Assembly (NCBI GenBank): GCA_964057225.1
Contig: OZ059899.1
Coordinates: 9,362,001-9,426,000 of the forward strand
Length of the DNA stretch: 64,000 nt
Direction of reading: 5' to 3'
Source: Auanema rhodensis
Lineage: Eukaryota > Nematoda > Chromadorea > Rhabditida > Rhabditidae
Shown here: positions 33,385 to 47,799 of the stretch, in pieces
How positions within the stretch are numbered: the stretch's first letter is position 1
How the letters are laid out: every line of letters begins with the position of its first letter
The notes under the pieces: model-generated
Database searches by the model: none
Told to the model about the DNA's origin: nothing
What the model saw: only the letters and a program-made list of their open reading frames with translations
Made by a program: the position numbers and the translations under genes

Positions 33385-34740
33385 TAAATTTTTTTCATTT
33401 CACTTGTCATTCATAAAAATCGAATTTATTTTTTTCAATGATTTTTTTTTGCAATGTGTCATAAGAATTACACAGTTGAACAAAACGTTTTTTAAGAATT
33501 TTCTTTGTTGTCAACATATATATTTTCCTGGAATTCGAAAGCATTTGGGATGGAAATTAGAAAGAAAAGAACTAGTTTTTCCTACTTTAAAACAAACAAT
33601 AAGAAATAAAATGAAAAAGATTGTTAGATATCCAATTTAAACTTATACATTTACTTCGATAAAGAGCCTATTAGATTGAAATTTTATGTCTTACAGTTCT
33701 CCAACAGAACAGACTGATCCTGATTTCTCTATGATTACATAAAACTCCCGTTTGATATAAAAAAAGGAGAGGAATAACGTTTCCAGGATGTCAAGGATAT
33801 CGAATCTAGTGATATTGTAGAGAAATGTAATGTCAGCTCCATAGGTTTTCCCCTAATTTCTCTCATCACAATTGTCTTAGTTTTTTTCTCATAAGAGTTT
33901 CTGAAATCTTAGGTGAACAAGGCCGTATAAAATTTCCTGTAATTCGAAAGCATTTGGGATGGAATTTAGAAAGAAAAGAACTAGTTTTTCCTACTTTAAA
34001 ACAAACAATAAGAAATAAAATGAAAAAGATTGTTAGATATCCAATTTAAACTTATACATTTACTTCGATAAAGAGCCTATTAGATTGAAATTTTATGTCT
34101 TACAGTTCTCCAACAGAACAGACTGATCCTGATTTCTCTATGATTACATAAAACTCCCGTTTGATATAAAAAAAGGAGAGGAATAACGTTTCCAGGATGT
34201 CAAGGATATCGAATCTCGTGATATTGTAGAGAAATGTAATGTCAGCTCCATAGGTTTTCTCTTAATTTCTCTCATCACAATTGTCTTAGTTTTTTTCTCA
34301 TAAGAGTTTCTGAAATCTTAGGTGAACAAGGCCGTATAAAATTTCCTGTAATTCGAAAGCATTTGGGATGGAATTTAGAAAGAAAAGAACTAGTTTTTCC
34401 TACTTTAAAACAAACAATAAGAAATAAAATGAAAAAGATTGTTAGATATCCAATTTAAACTTATACATTTACTTCGATAAAAAGCCTATTAGTTTGAAAT
34501 TTTATGTCTTACAGTTCTCCAACAGAACAGACTGATCCTGATTTTTCTACGATTACATAAAACTCTCGTTTGATATAAAAAAAGGAGAGGAATAACGTTT
34601 CCAGGATGTCAAGGATATCGAATCTAGTGATATTGTAGAAAAATGTAATGTCAGCTCCATAGGTTTTCTCCTAATTTCTCTCATCACAATTGTCTTAGTT
34701 TTTTTTTCTCATAAGAGTTTCTGAAATCTTAGTTGAACAA

Positions 34741-34813
34741 GGCCGCGTGGCACAATGGATAACGCGTCTGCCTACGGAGCAGAAGATTGTAGGTTCGAAT
34801 CCTGCCGTGGTCG
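34741..34813 (+). tRNA. tRNA-Arg(ACG) with D-stem and A-box change
   Basis: G12 to A breaks the G12-C23 D-stem pair. Position 12 is a variable position within the A box, so transcription may persist, but folding is weakened. Confidence 0.75.
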
Positions 34814-35760
34814 TAAATTTTTTTCATTTCACTTGTCATTCATAAAAATCGAATTTATTTTTTTCAATGATTTTTTTTTGCAATGTGTCATAAGAATTAC
34901 ACAGTTGAACAAAACGTTTTTTAAGAATTTTCTTTGTTGTCAACATATATATTTTCCTGGAATTCGAAAGCATTTGGGATGGAAATTAGAAAGAAAAGAG
35001 CTAGTTTTTCCTACTTTAAAACAAACAATAAGAAATAAAATGAAAAAGATTGTTAGATATCCAATTTAAACTTATACATTTACTTCGATAAAGAGCCTAC
35101 TAGATTGAAATTTTATGTCTTACAGTTCTCCAACAGAACAGACTGATCCTGATTTTTCTACGATTACATAAAACTCTCGTTTGATATAAAAAAAGGAGAG
35201 GAACAACGTTTCCAGGATGTCAAGGATATCGAATCTAGTGATATTGTAGAAAAATGTAATGTCAGCTCCATAGGTTTTCTCTTAATTTCTCTCATCACAA
35301 TTGTCTTAGTTTTTTTCTCATAAGAGTTTCTGAAATCTTAGGTGAACAAGGCCGTATATAATTTCCTGTAATTCGAAAGCATTTGGGATGGAATTTAGAA
35401 AGAAAAGAACTAGTTTTTCCTACTTTAAAACAAACAATAAGAAATAAAATGAAAAAGATTGTTAGATATCCAATTTAAACTTATACATTTACTTCGATAA
35501 AGAGCCTATTAGATTGAAATTTTATGTCTTACAGTTCTCCAACAGAACACACTGATCCTGATTTTTCTACGATTACATAAAACTCCCGTTTGATATAAAA
35601 AAAGGAGAGGAATAACGTTTCCAGAATGTCAAGGATATCGAATCTAGTGATATTGTAGAAAAATGTAATGTCAGCTCCATAGGTTTTCTCCTAATTTCTC
35701 TCATCACAATTGTCTTAGTTTTTTTTTCTCATAAGAGTTTCTGAAATCTTAGTTGAACAA

Positions 35761-35833
35761 GGCCGCGTGGCGCAATGGATAACGCGTCTGCCTACGGAGC
35801 AGAAGATTGTAGGTTCGAATCCTGCCGTGGTCG
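35761..35833 (+). tRNA. tRNA-Arg(ACG), majority type
   Basis: Class L1; followed by three S units. Confidence 0.95.
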
Positions 35834-37596
35834 TAAATTTTTTTCATTTCACTTGTCATTCATAAAAATCGAATTTATTTTTTTCAATGATTTTTTTTTG
35901 CAATGTGTCATAAGAATTACACAGTTGAACAAAACGTTTTTTAAGAATTTTCTTTGTTGTCAACATATATATTTTCCTGGAATTCGAAAGCATTTGGGAT
36001 GGAAATTAGAAAGAAAAGAACTAGTTTTTCCTACTTTAAAACAAACAATAAGAAATAAAATGAAAAAGATTGTTAGATATCCAATTTAAACTTATACATT
36101 TACTTCGATAAAGAGCCTATTAGATTGAAATTTTATGTCTTACAGTTCTCCAACAGAACAGACTGATCCTGATTTCTCTATGATTACATAAAACTCCCGT
36201 TTGATATGAAAAAAGGAGAGGAATAACGTTTCCAGGATGTCAAGGATAGCCAATCTAGTGATATTGTAGAGAAATGTAATGTCAGCTCCATAGGTTTTCT
36301 CTTAATTTCTCTCATCACAATTGTCTTAGTTTTTTTCTCATAAGAGTTTCTGAAATCTTAGGTGAACAAGGCCGTATATAATTTCCTGTAATTCGAAAGC
36401 ATTTGGGATGGAATTTAGAAAGAAAAGAACTAGTTTTTCCTACTTTAAAACAAACAATAAGAAATAAAATGAAAAAGATTGTTAGATATCCAATTTAAAC
36501 TTATACATTTACTTCGATGAAGAGCCTGTTAGTTTGAAATTTTATGTCTTACAGTTCTCCAACAGAACAGACTGATCCTGATTTTTCTACGATTACATAA
36601 AACTCTCGTTTGATATAAAAAAAGGAGAGAAACAACGTTTCCAGGATGTCAAGGATATCGAATCTAGTGATATTGTAGAAAAATGTAATGTCAGCTCCAT
36701 AGGTTTTCTCTTAATTTCTCTCATCACAATTGTCTTAGTTTTTTTCTCATAAGAGTTTCTGAAATCTTAGGTGAACAAGGCCGTATATAATTTCCTGTAA
36801 TTCGAAAGCATTTGGGATGGAATTTAGAAAGAAAAGAGTTAGTTTTTCCTACTTTAAAACAAACAATAAGAAATAAAATGAAAAAGATTGTTAGATATCC
36901 AATTTAAACTTATACATTTACTTCGATAAAGAGCCTATTAGATTGAAATTTTATGTCTTACAGTTCTCCAACAGAACAGACTGATCCTGATTTCTCTATG
37001 ATTACATAAAACTCCCGTTTGATATAAAAAAAGGAGAGGAATAACGTTTCCAGGATGTCAAGGATATCGAATCTAGTGATATTGTAGAGAAATGTAATGT
37101 CAGCTCCATAGGTTTTCTCTTAATTTCTCTCATCACAATTGTCTTAGTTTTTTTCTCATAAGAGTTTCTGAAATCTTAGGTGAACAAGGCCGTATAAAAT
37201 TTCCTGTAATTCGAAAGCATTTGGGATGGAATTTAGAAAGAAAAGAACTAGTTTTTCCTACTTTAAAACAAACAATAAGAAATAAAATGAAAAAGATTGT
37301 TAGATATCCAATTTAAACTTATACATTTACTTCGATAAAAAGCCTATTAGTTTGAAATTTTATGTCTTACAGTTCTCCAACAGAACAGACTGATCCTGAT
37401 TTTTCTACGATTACATAAAACTCTCGTTTGATATAAAAAAAGGAGAGGAATAACGTTTCCAGGATGTCAAGGATATCGAATCTAGTGATATTGTAGAAAA
37501 ATGTAATGTCAGCTCCATAGGTTTTCTCCTAATTTCTCTCATCACAATTGTCTTAGTTTTTTTCTCATAAGAGTTTCTGAAATCTTAGTTGAACAA

Positions 37597-37669
37597 GGCC
37601 GCGTGGCGCAATGGATAACGCGTCTGCCTACGGAGCAGAAGATTGTAGGTTCGAATCCTGCCGTGGTCG
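37597..37669 (+). tRNA. tRNA-Arg(ACG), majority type
   Basis: Class L1; followed by three S units. The S-S-L segment 36779-37669 recurs at 40047-40938 (offset about 3,268 bp) with a shared GAGTTAGTTTTTCC variant. Confidence 0.95.
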
Positions 37670-39436
37670 TAAATTTTTTTCATTTCACTTGTCATTCATA
37701 AAAATCGAATTTATTTTTTTCAATGATTTTTTTTTGCAATGTGTCATAAGAATTACACAGTTGAACGAAACGTTTTTTAAGAATTTTCTTTGTTGTCAAC
37801 ATATATATTTTCCTGGCATTCGAAAGCATTTGGGATGGAAATTAGAAAGAAAAGAGCTAGTTTTTCCTACTTTAAAACAAACAATAAGAAATAAAATGAA
37901 AAAGATTGTTAGATATCCAATTTAAACTTATACATTTACTTCGATAAAGAGCCTATTAGATTGAAATTTTATGTCTTACAGTTCTCCAACAGAACAGACT
38001 GATCCTGATTTTTCTACGATTACATAAAACTCTCGTTTGATATAAAAAAAGGAGAGGAACAACGTTTCCAGGATGTCAAGGATATCGAATCTAGTGATAT
38101 TGTAGAAAAATGTAATGTCAGCTCCATAGGTTTTCTCTTAATTTCTCTCATCACAATTGTCTTAGTTTTTTTCTCATAAGAGTTTCTGAAATCTTAGGTG
38201 AACAAGGCCGTATATAATTTCCTGTAATTCGAAAGCATTTGGGATGGAATTTAGAAAGAAAAGAACTAGTTTTTCCTACTTTAAAACAAACAATAAGAAA
38301 TAAAATGAAAAAGATTGTTAGATATCCAATTTAAACTTATACATTTACTTCGATAAAGAGCCTATTAGATTGAAATTTTATGTCTTACAGTTCTCCAACA
38401 GAACACACTGATCCTGATTTTTCTACGATTACATAAAACTCCCGTTTGATATAAAAAAAGGAGAGGAATAACGTTTCCAGGATGTCAAGGATATCGAATC
38501 TAGTGATATTGTAGAAAAATGTAATGTCAGCTCCATAGGTTTTCTCCTAATTTCTCTCATCACAATTGTCTTAGTTTTTTTTTCTCATAAGAGTTTCTGA
38601 AATCTTAGTTGAACAAGGCCGTATATAATTTCCTGTAATTCGAAAGCATTTGGGATGGAATTTAGAAAGAAAAGAACTAGTTTTTCCTACTTTAAAACAA
38701 ACAATAAGAAATAAAATGAAAAAGATTGTTAGATATCCAATTTAAACTTATACATTTACTTCGATAAAGAGCCTATTAGATTGAAATTTTATGTCTTACA
38801 GTTCTCCAACAGAACAGACTGATCCTGATTTTTCTACGATTACATAAAACTCTCGTTTGATATAAAAAAAGGAGAGGAACAACGTTTCCAGGATGTCAAG
38901 GATATCGAATCTAGTGATATTGTAGAAAAATGTAATGTCAGCTCCATAGGTTTTCTCTTAATTTCTCTCATCACAATTGTCTTAGTTTTTTTCTCATAAG
39001 AGTTTCTGAAATCTTAGGTGAACAAGGCCGTATATAATTTCCTGTAATTCGAAAGCATTTGGGATGGAATTTAGAAAGAAAATAACTAGTTTTTCCTACT
39101 TTAAAACAAACAATAAGAAATAAAATGAAAAAGATTGTTAGATATCCAATTTAAACTTATACATTTACTTCGATAAAGAGCCTATTAGATTGAAATTTTA
39201 TGTCTTACAGTTCTCCAACAGAACACACTGATCCTGATTTTTCTACGATTACATAAAACTCCCGTTTGATATAAAAAAAGGAGAGGAATAACGTTTCCAG
39301 GATGTCAAGGATATCGAATCTAGTGATATTGTAGAAAAATGTAATGTCAGCTCCATAGGTTTTCTCCTAATTTCTCTCATCACAATTGTCTTAGTTTTTT
39401 TTTCTCATAAGAGTTTCTGAAATCTTAGTTGAACAA

Positions 39437-39509
39437 GGCCGCGTGGCGCAATGGATAACGCGTCTGCCTACGGAGCAGAAGATTGTAGGTTCGAATCCTG
39501 CCGTGGTCG
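39437..39509 (+). tRNA. tRNA-Arg(ACG), majority type
   Basis: Class L1 with one extra T in the spacer GATTTTTTTTTTGC tract. Confidence 0.95.
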
Positions 39510-40865
39510 TAAATTTTTTTCATTTCACTTGTCATTCATAAAAATCGAATTTATTTTTTTCAATGATTTTTTTTTTGCAATGTGTCATAAGAATTACACA
39601 GTTGAACAAAACGTTTTTTAAGAATTTTCTTTGTTGTCAACATATATATTTTCCTGGATTTCGAAAGCATTTGGGATGGAAATTAGAAAGAAAAGAACTA
39701 GTTTTTCCTACTTTAAAACAAACAATAAGAAATAAAATGAAAAAGATTGTTAGATATCCAATTTAAACTTATACATTTACTTCGATGAAGAGCCTGTTAG
39801 TTTGAAATTTTATGTCTTACAGTTCTCCAACAGAACAGACTGATCCTGATTTTTCTACGATTACATAAAACTCTCGTTTGATATAAAAAAAGGAGAGGAA
39901 CAACGTTTCCAGGATGTCAAGGATATCGAATCTAGTGATATTGTAGAAAAATGTAATGTCAGCTCCATAGGTTTTCTCTTAATTTCTCTCATCACAATTG
40001 TCTTAGTTTTTTTCTCATAAGAGTTTCTGAAATCTTAGGTGAACAAGGCCGTATATAATTTCCTGTAATTCGAAAGCATTTGGGATGGAATTTAGAAAGA
40101 AAAGAGTTAGTTTTTCCTACTTTAAAACAAACAATAAGAAATAAAATGAAAAAGATTGTTAGATATCCAATTTAAACTTATACATTTACTTCGATAAAGA
40201 GCCTATTAGATTGAAATTTTATGTCTTACAGTTCTCCAACAGAACAGACTGATCCTGATTTCTCTATGATTACATAAAACTCCCGTTTGATATAAAAAAA
40301 GGAGAGGAATAACGTTTCCAGGATGTCAAGGATATCGAATCTAGTGATATTGTAGAGAAATGTAATGTCAGCTCCATAGGTTTTCTCTTAATTTCTCTCA
40401 TCACAATTGTCTTAGTTTTTTTCTCATAAGAGTTTCTGAAATCTTAGGTGAACAAGGCCGTATAAAATTTCCTGTAATTCGAAAGCATTTGGGATGGAAT
40501 TTAGAAAGAAAAGAACTAGTTTTTCCTACTTTAAAACAAACAATAAGAAATAAAATGAAAAAGATTGTTAGATATCCAATTTAAACTTATACATTTACTT
40601 CGATAAAAAGCCTATTAGTTTGAAATTTTATGTCTTACAGTTCTCCAACAGAACAGACTGATCCTGATTTTTCTACGATTACATAAAACTCTCGTTTGAT
40701 ATAAAAAAAGGAGAGGAATAACGTTTCCAGGATGTCAAGGAATATTGAATCTAGTGATATTGTAGAAAAATGTAATGTCAGCTCCATAGGTTTTCTCCTA
40801 ATTTCTCTCATCACAATTGTCTTAGTTTTTTTCTCATAAGAGTTTCTGAAATCTTAGTTGAACAA

Positions 40866-40938
40866 GGCCGCGTGGCGCAATGGATAACGCGTCTGCCTAC
40901 GGAGCAGAAGATTGTAGGTTCGAATCCTGCCGTGGTCG
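40866..40938 (+). tRNA. tRNA-Arg(ACG), majority type
   Basis: Class L1. Confidence 0.95.
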
Positions 40939-41887
40939 TAAATTTTTTTCATTTCACTTGTCATTCATAAAAATCGAATTTATTTTTTTCAATGATTTTT
41001 TTTTGCAATGTGTCATAAGAATTACACAGTTGAACAAAACGTTTTTTAAGAATTTTCTTTGTTGTCAACATATATATTTTCCTGGAATTCGAAAGCATTT
41101 GGGATGGAAATTAGAAAGAAAAGAACTAGTTTTTCCTACTTTAAAACAAACAATAAGAAATAAAATGAAAAAGATTGTTAGATATCCAATTTAAACTTAT
41201 ACATTTACTTCGATAAAGAGCCTATTAGATTGAAATTTTATGTCTTACAGTTCTCCAACAGAACAGACTGATCCTGATTTCTCTATGATTACATAAAACT
41301 CCCGTTTGATATGAAAAAAGGAGAGGAATAACGTTTCCAGGATGTCAAGGATAGCCAATCTAGTGATATTGTAGAAAAATGTAATGTCAGCTCCATAGGT
41401 TTTCTCCTAATTTCTCTCATCACAATTGTCTTAGTTTTTTTTCTCATAAGAGTTTCTGAAATCTTAGGTGAACAAGGCCGTATATAATTTCCTGTAATTC
41501 GAAAGTATTTGGGATGGAATTTAGAAAGAAAAGAACTAGTTTTTCCTACTTTAAAACAAAAAAATAAGAAATAAAATGAAAAAGATTGTTAGATATCCAA
41601 TTTAAACTTATACATTTATTTCGATGAAGAGCCTATTAGATTGAAATTTTATGTCTTACAGTTCTCCAACAGAACAGACTGATCCTGATTTCTCTATGAT
41701 TACATAAAACTCCCGTTTGATATAAAAAAAGGAGAGGAATAACGTTTCCAGGATGTCAAGGATAGCGAATCTAGTGATATTGTAGAGAAATGTAATGTCA
41801 GCTCCATAGGTTTTCTCCTAATTTCTCTCATCACAATTGTCTTAGTTTTTTTTTCTCATAAGAGTTTCTGAAATCTTAGTTGAACAA

Positions 41888-41960
41888 GGCCGCGTGGCGC
41901 AATGGATAACGCGTCTGCCTACGGAGCAGAAGATTGTAGGTTCGAATCCTGCCGTGGTCG
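41888..41960 (+). tRNA. tRNA-Arg(ACG), majority type
   Basis: Class L1 with the same extra spacer T as the 39437 unit. Confidence 0.95.
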
Positions 41961-42910
41961 TAAATTTTTTTCATTTCACTTGTCATTCATAAAAATCGAA
42001 TTTATTTTTTTCAATGATTTTTTTTTTGCAATGTGTCATAAGAATTACACAGTTGAACAAAACGTTTTTTAAGAATTTTCTTTGTTGTCAACATATATAT
42101 TTTCCTGGAATTCGAAAGCATTTGGGATGGAAATTAGAAAGAAAAGAACTAGTTTTTCCTACTTTAAAACAAACAATAAGAAATAAAATGAAAAAGATTG
42201 TTAGATATCCAATTTAAACTTATACATTTACTTCGATAAAGAGCCTATTAGATTGAAATTTTATGTCTTACAGTTCTCCAACAGAACAGACTGATCCTGA
42301 TTTCTCTATGATTACATAAAACTCCCGTTTGATATGAAAAAAGGAGAGGAATAACGTTTCCAGGATGTCAAGGATAGCCAATCTAGTGATATTGTAGAAA
42401 AATGTAATGTCAGCTCCATAGGTTTTCTCCTAATTTCTCTCATCACAATTGTCTTAGTTTTTTTTCTCATAAGAGTTTCTGAAATCTTAGGTGAACAAGG
42501 CCGTATATAATTTCCTGTAATTCGAAAGTATTTGGGATGGAATTTAGAAAGAAAAGAACTAGTTTTTCCTACTTTAAAACAAAAAAATAAGAAATAAAAT
42601 GAAAAAGATTGTTAGATATCCAATTTAAACTTATACATTTATTTCGATGAAGAGCCTGTTAGTTTGAAATTTTATGTCTTACAGTTCTCCAACAGAACAG
42701 ACTGATCCTGATTTTTCTACGATTACATAAAACTCTCGTTTGATATAAAAAAAGGAGAGGAACAACGTTTCCAGGATGTCAAGGATATCGAATCTAGTGA
42801 TATTGTAGAAAAATGTAATGTCAGCTCCACAGGTTTTCTCCTAATTTCTCTCATCACAATTGTCTTAGTTTTTTTTTCTCATAAGAGTTTCTGAAATCTT
42901 AGTTGAACAA

Positions 42911-42983
42911 GGCCGCGTGGCGCAATGGATAACGCGTCTGCCTACGGAGCAGAAGATTGTAGGTTCGAATCCTGCCGTGGTCG
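42911..42983 (+). tRNA. tRNA-Arg(ACG), majority type
   Basis: Mosaic unit: L1 through AATTACACAG, then L2 from AAGTTTTTTTG on. The distal spacer has unique TCAAAACAAAC and AATTCAAAC changes. Confidence 0.95.
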
Positions 42984-43928
42984 TAAATTTTTTTCATTTC
43001 ACTTGTCATTCATAAAAATCGAATTTATTTTTTTCAATGATTTTTTTTGGCAATGTGTCATAAGAATTACACAGTTGAACAAAACGTTTTTTAAGAAGTT
43101 TTTTTGTTGTCAACATATATATTTTGCTGGAATTCAAAAGCATTTGGGATGGAAATTAGAAAGAAAAGAACTAGTTTTTCCTACTTCAAAACAAACAATA
43201 AGAAATAAAATGGAAAAGATTGTTAGATATCCAATTCAAACTTATACATTTACTTCGATAAAGAGCCTATTAGATTGAAATTTTATGTCTTACAGTTCTC
43301 CAACAGAACAGACTGATCCTGATTTTTCTACGATTACATAAAACTCTCGTTTGATATAAAAAAAGGAGAGGAACAACGTTTCCAGGATGTCAAGGATATC
43401 GAATCTAGTGATATTGTAGAAAAATGTAATGTCAGCTCCATAGGTTTTCCCCTAATTTCTCTCATCACAATTGTCTTAGTTTTTTTCTCATAAGAGTTTC
43501 TGAAATCTTAGGTGAACAAGGCCGTATAAAATTTCCTGTAATTCGAAAGCATTTGGGATGGAATTTAGAAAGAAAAGAACTAGTTTTTCCTACTTTAAAA
43601 CAAACAATAAAAAATAAAATGAAAAAGATTGTTAGATATCCAATTTAAACTTATACATTTACTTCGATGAAGAGCCTGTTAGTTTGAAATTTTATGTCTT
43701 ACAGTTCTCCAACAGAACAGACTGATCCTGATTTTTCTACGATTACATAAAACTCTCGTTTGATATAAAAAAAGGAGAGGAATAACGTTTCCAGGATGTC
43801 AAGGATATCGAATCTAGTGATATTGTAGAGAAATGTAATGTCAGCTTCATAGCTTTTCTCTTGATTTCTCTCATCACAATTGTCTTAGTTTTTTTCTCAT
43901 AAGAGTTTCTGAAATCTTAGGTGAACAA

Positions 43929-44001
43929 GGCCGCGTGGCGCAATGGATAACGCGTCTGCCTACGGAGCAGAAGATTGTAGGTTCGAATCCTGCCGTGGTC
44001 G
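43929..44001 (+). tRNA. tRNA-Arg(ACG), majority type
   Basis: Class L1 spacer with L3-like upstream sequence (AGCTTTTCTCTTGATTTCTC). Confidence 0.95.
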
Positions 44002-44539
44002 TAAATTTTTTTAATTTCACTTGTCATTCATAAAAATCGAATTTATTTTTTTCAATGATTTTTTTTTGCAATGTGTCATAAGAATTACACAGTTGAACAA
44101 AACGTTTTTTAAGAATTTTCTTTGTTGTCAACATATATATTTTCCTGGAATTCGAAAGCATTTGGGATGGAAAGTAGAAAGAAAAGAACTAGTTTTTCCT
44201 ACTTTAAAACAAACAATAAGAAATAAAATGAAAAAGATTGTTAGATATCCAATTTAAACTTATACATTTACTTCGATAAAGAGCCTATTAGATTGAAATT
44301 TTATGTCTTACAGTTCTCCAACAGAACAGACTGATCCTGATTTCTCTATGATTACATAAAACTCCCGTTTGATATAAAAAAAGGAGAGGAATAACGTTTC
44401 CAGGATGTCAAGGATAGCGAATCTAGTGATATTGTAGAGAAATGTAATGTCAGCTCCATAGGTTTTCTCCTAATTTCTCTCATCACAATTGTCTTAGTTT
44501 TTTTTTCTCATAAGAGTTTCTGAAATCTTAGTTGAACAA

Positions 44540-44612
44540 GGCCGCGTGGCGCAATGGATAACGCGTCTGCCTACGGAGCAGAAGATTGTAGGTTCGAATC
44601 CTGCCGTGGTCG
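44540..44612 (+). tRNA. tRNA-Arg(ACG), majority type
   Basis: L1/L2 mosaic unit. Confidence 0.95.
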
Positions 44613-45150
44613 TAAATTTTTTTCATTTCACTTGTCATTCATAAAAATCGAATTTATTTTTTTCAATGATTTTTTTTGGCAATGTGTCATAAGAATTACA
44701 CAGTTGAACAAAACGTTTTTTAAGAAGTTTTTTTGTTGTCAACATATATATTTTGCTGGAATTCAAAAGCATTTGGGATGGAAATTAGAAAGAAAAGAAC
44801 TAGTTTTTCCTACTTCGAAACAAACAATAAGAAATAAAATGGAAAAGATTGTTAGATATCCAATTCAAACTTATACATTTACTTCGATAAAGAGCCTATT
44901 AGATTGAAATTTTATGTCTTACAGTTCTCCAACAGAACAGACTGATCCTGATTTTTCTACGATTACATAAAACTCTCGTTTGATATAAAAAAAGGAGAGG
45001 AACAACGTTTCCAGGATGTCAAGGATATCGAATCTAGTGATATTGTAGAAAAATGTAATGTCAGCTCCATAGGTTTTCCCCTAATTTCTCTCATCACAAT
45101 TGTCTTAGTTTTTTTTTCTCATAAGAGTTTCTGAAATCTTAGTTGAACAA

Positions 45151-45223
45151 GGCCGCGTGGCGCAATGGATAACGCGTCTGCCTACGGAGCAGAAGATTGT
45201 AGGTTCGAATCCTGCCGTGGTCG
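45151..45223 (+). tRNA. tRNA-Arg(ACG), majority type
   Basis: L1/L2 mosaic; counterpart of 42911. Confidence 0.95.
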
Positions 45224-46168
45224 TAAATTTTTTTCATTTCACTTGTCATTCATAAAAATCGAATTTATTTTTTTCAATGATTTTTTTTGGCAATGTGTCA
45301 TAAGAATTACACAGTTGAACAAAACGTTTTTTAAGAAGTTTTTTTGTTGTCAACATATATATTTTGCTGGAATTCAAAAGCATTTGGGATGGAAATTAGA
45401 AAGAAAAGAACTAGTTTTTCCTACTTCAAAACAAACAATAAGAAATAAAATGGAAAAGATTGTTAGATATCCAATTCAAACTTATACATTTACTTCGATA
45501 AAGAGCCTATTAGATTGAAATTTTATGTCTTACAGTTCTCCAACAGAACAGACTGATCCTGATTTTTCTACGATTACATAAAACTCTCGTTTGATATAAA
45601 AAAAGGAGAGGAACAACGTTTCCAGGATGTCAAGGATATCGAATCTAGTGATATTGTAGAAAAATGTAATGTCAGCTCCATAGGTTTTCCCCTAATTTCT
45701 CTCATCACAATTGTCTTAGTTTTTTTCTCATAAGAGTTTCTGAAATCTTAGGTGAACAAGGCCGTATAAAATTTCCTGTAATTCGAAAGCATTTGGGATG
45801 GAATTTAGAAAGAAAAGAACTAGTTTTTCCTACTTTAAAACAAACAATAAAAAATAAAATGAAAAAGATTGTTAGATATCCAATTTAAACTTATACATTT
45901 ACTTCGATGAAGAGCCTGTTAGTTTGAAATTTTATGTCTTACAGTTCTCCAACAGAACAGACTGATCCTGATTTTTCTACGATTACATAAAACTCTCGTT
46001 TGATATAAAAAAAGGAGAGGAATAACGTTTCCAGGATGTCAAGGATATCGAATCTAGTGATATTGTAGAGAAATGTAATGTCAGCTTCATAGCTTTTCTC
46101 TTGATTTCTCTCATCACAATTGTCTTAGTTTTTTTCTCATAAGAGTTTCTGAAATCTTAGGTGAACAA

Positions 46169-46241
46169 GGCCGCGTGGCGCAATGGATAACGCGTCTGCC
46201 TACGGAGCAGAAGATTGTAGGTTCGAATCCTGCCGTGGTCG
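46169..46241 (+). tRNA. tRNA-Arg(ACG), majority type
   Basis: Class L1; counterpart of 43929. Confidence 0.95.
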
Positions 46242-46779
46242 TAAATTTTTTTCATTTCACTTGTCATTCATAAAAATCGAATTTATTTTTTTCAATGATT
46301 TTTTTTTGCAATGTGTCATAAGAATTACACAGTTGAACAAAACGTTTTTTAAGAATTTTCTTTGTTGTCAACATATATATTTTCCTGGAATTCGAAAGCA
46401 TTTGGGATGGAAATTAGAAAGAAAAGAACTAGTTTTTCCTACTTTAAAACAAACAATAAGAAATAAAATGAAAAAGATTGTTAGATATCCAATTTAAACT
46501 TATACATTTACTTCGATAAAGAGCCTATTAGATTGAAATTTTATGTCTTACAGTTCTCCAACAGAACAGACTGTTCCTGATTTCTCTATGATTACATAAA
46601 ACTCCCGTTTGATATAAAAAAAGGAGAGGAATAACGTTTCCAGGATGTCAAGGATAGCGAATCTAGTGATATTGTAGAGAAATGTAATGTCAGCTCCATA
46701 GGTTTTCTCCTAATTTCTCTCATCACAATTGTCTTAGTTTTTTTTTCTCATAAGAGTTTCTGAAATCTTAGTTGAACAA

Positions 46780-46852
46780 GGCCGCGTGGCGCAATGGATA
46801 ACGCGTCTGCCTACGGAGCAGAAGATTGTAGGTTCGAATCCTGCCGTGGTCG
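46780..46852 (+). tRNA. tRNA-Arg(ACG), majority type
   Basis: L1/L2 mosaic; counterpart of 44540. Confidence 0.95.
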
Positions 46853-47799
46853 TAAATTTTTTTCATTTCACTTGTCATTCATAAAAATCGAATTTATTTT
46901 TTTCAATGATTTTTTTTGGCAATGTGTCATAAGAATTACACAGTTGAACAAAACGTTTTTTAAGAAGTTTTTTTGTTGTCAACATATATATTTTGCTGGA
47001 ATTCAAAAGCATTTGGGATGGAAATTAGAAAGAAAAGAACTAGTTTTTCCTACTTCAAAACAAACAATAAGAAATAAAATGGAAAAGATTGTTAGATATC
47101 CAATTCAAACTTATACATTTACTTCGATAAAGAGCCTATTAGATTGAAATTTTATGTCTTACAGTTCTCCAACAGAACAGACTGATCCTGATTTTTCTAC
47201 GATTACATAAAACTCTCGTTTGATATAAAAAAAGGAGAGGAACAACGTTTCCAGGATGTCAAGGATATCGAATCTAGTGATATTGTAGAAAAATGTAATG
47301 TCAGCTCCATAGGTTTTCCCCTAATTTCTCTCATCACAATTGTCTTAGTTTTTTTCTCATAAGAGTTTCTGAAATCTTAGGTGAACAAGGCCGTATAAAA
47401 TTTCCTGTAATTCGAAAGCATTTGGGATGGAATTTAGAAAGAAAAGAACTAGTTTTTCCTACTTTAAAACAAACAATAAGAAATAAAATGAAAAAGATTG
47501 TTAGATATCCAATTTAAACTTATACATTTACTTCGATAAAAAGCCTATTAGTTTGAAATTTTATGTCTTACAGTTCTCCAACAGAACAGACTGATCCTGA
47601 TTTTTCTACGATTACATAAAACTCTCGTTTGATATAAAAAAAAGAGAGGAATAACGTTTCCAGGATGTCAAGGATATCGAATCTAGTGATATTGTAGAAA
47701 AATGTAATGTCAGCTCCATAGGTTTTCTCCTAATTTCTCTCATCACAATTGTTTTAGTTTTTTTTTCTCATAAGAGTTTCTGAAATCTTAGTTGAACAA

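Larger units (their letters stand above)
42911..47388 (+). repeat. Two copies of a 2,240-bp four-unit higher-order repeat
   Basis: The order L(mosaic) S L L(mosaic) at 42911/43520/43929/44540 recurs at 45151/45760/46169/46780, each offset by 2,240. The mosaic units within it share private variants. Confidence 0.9.
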
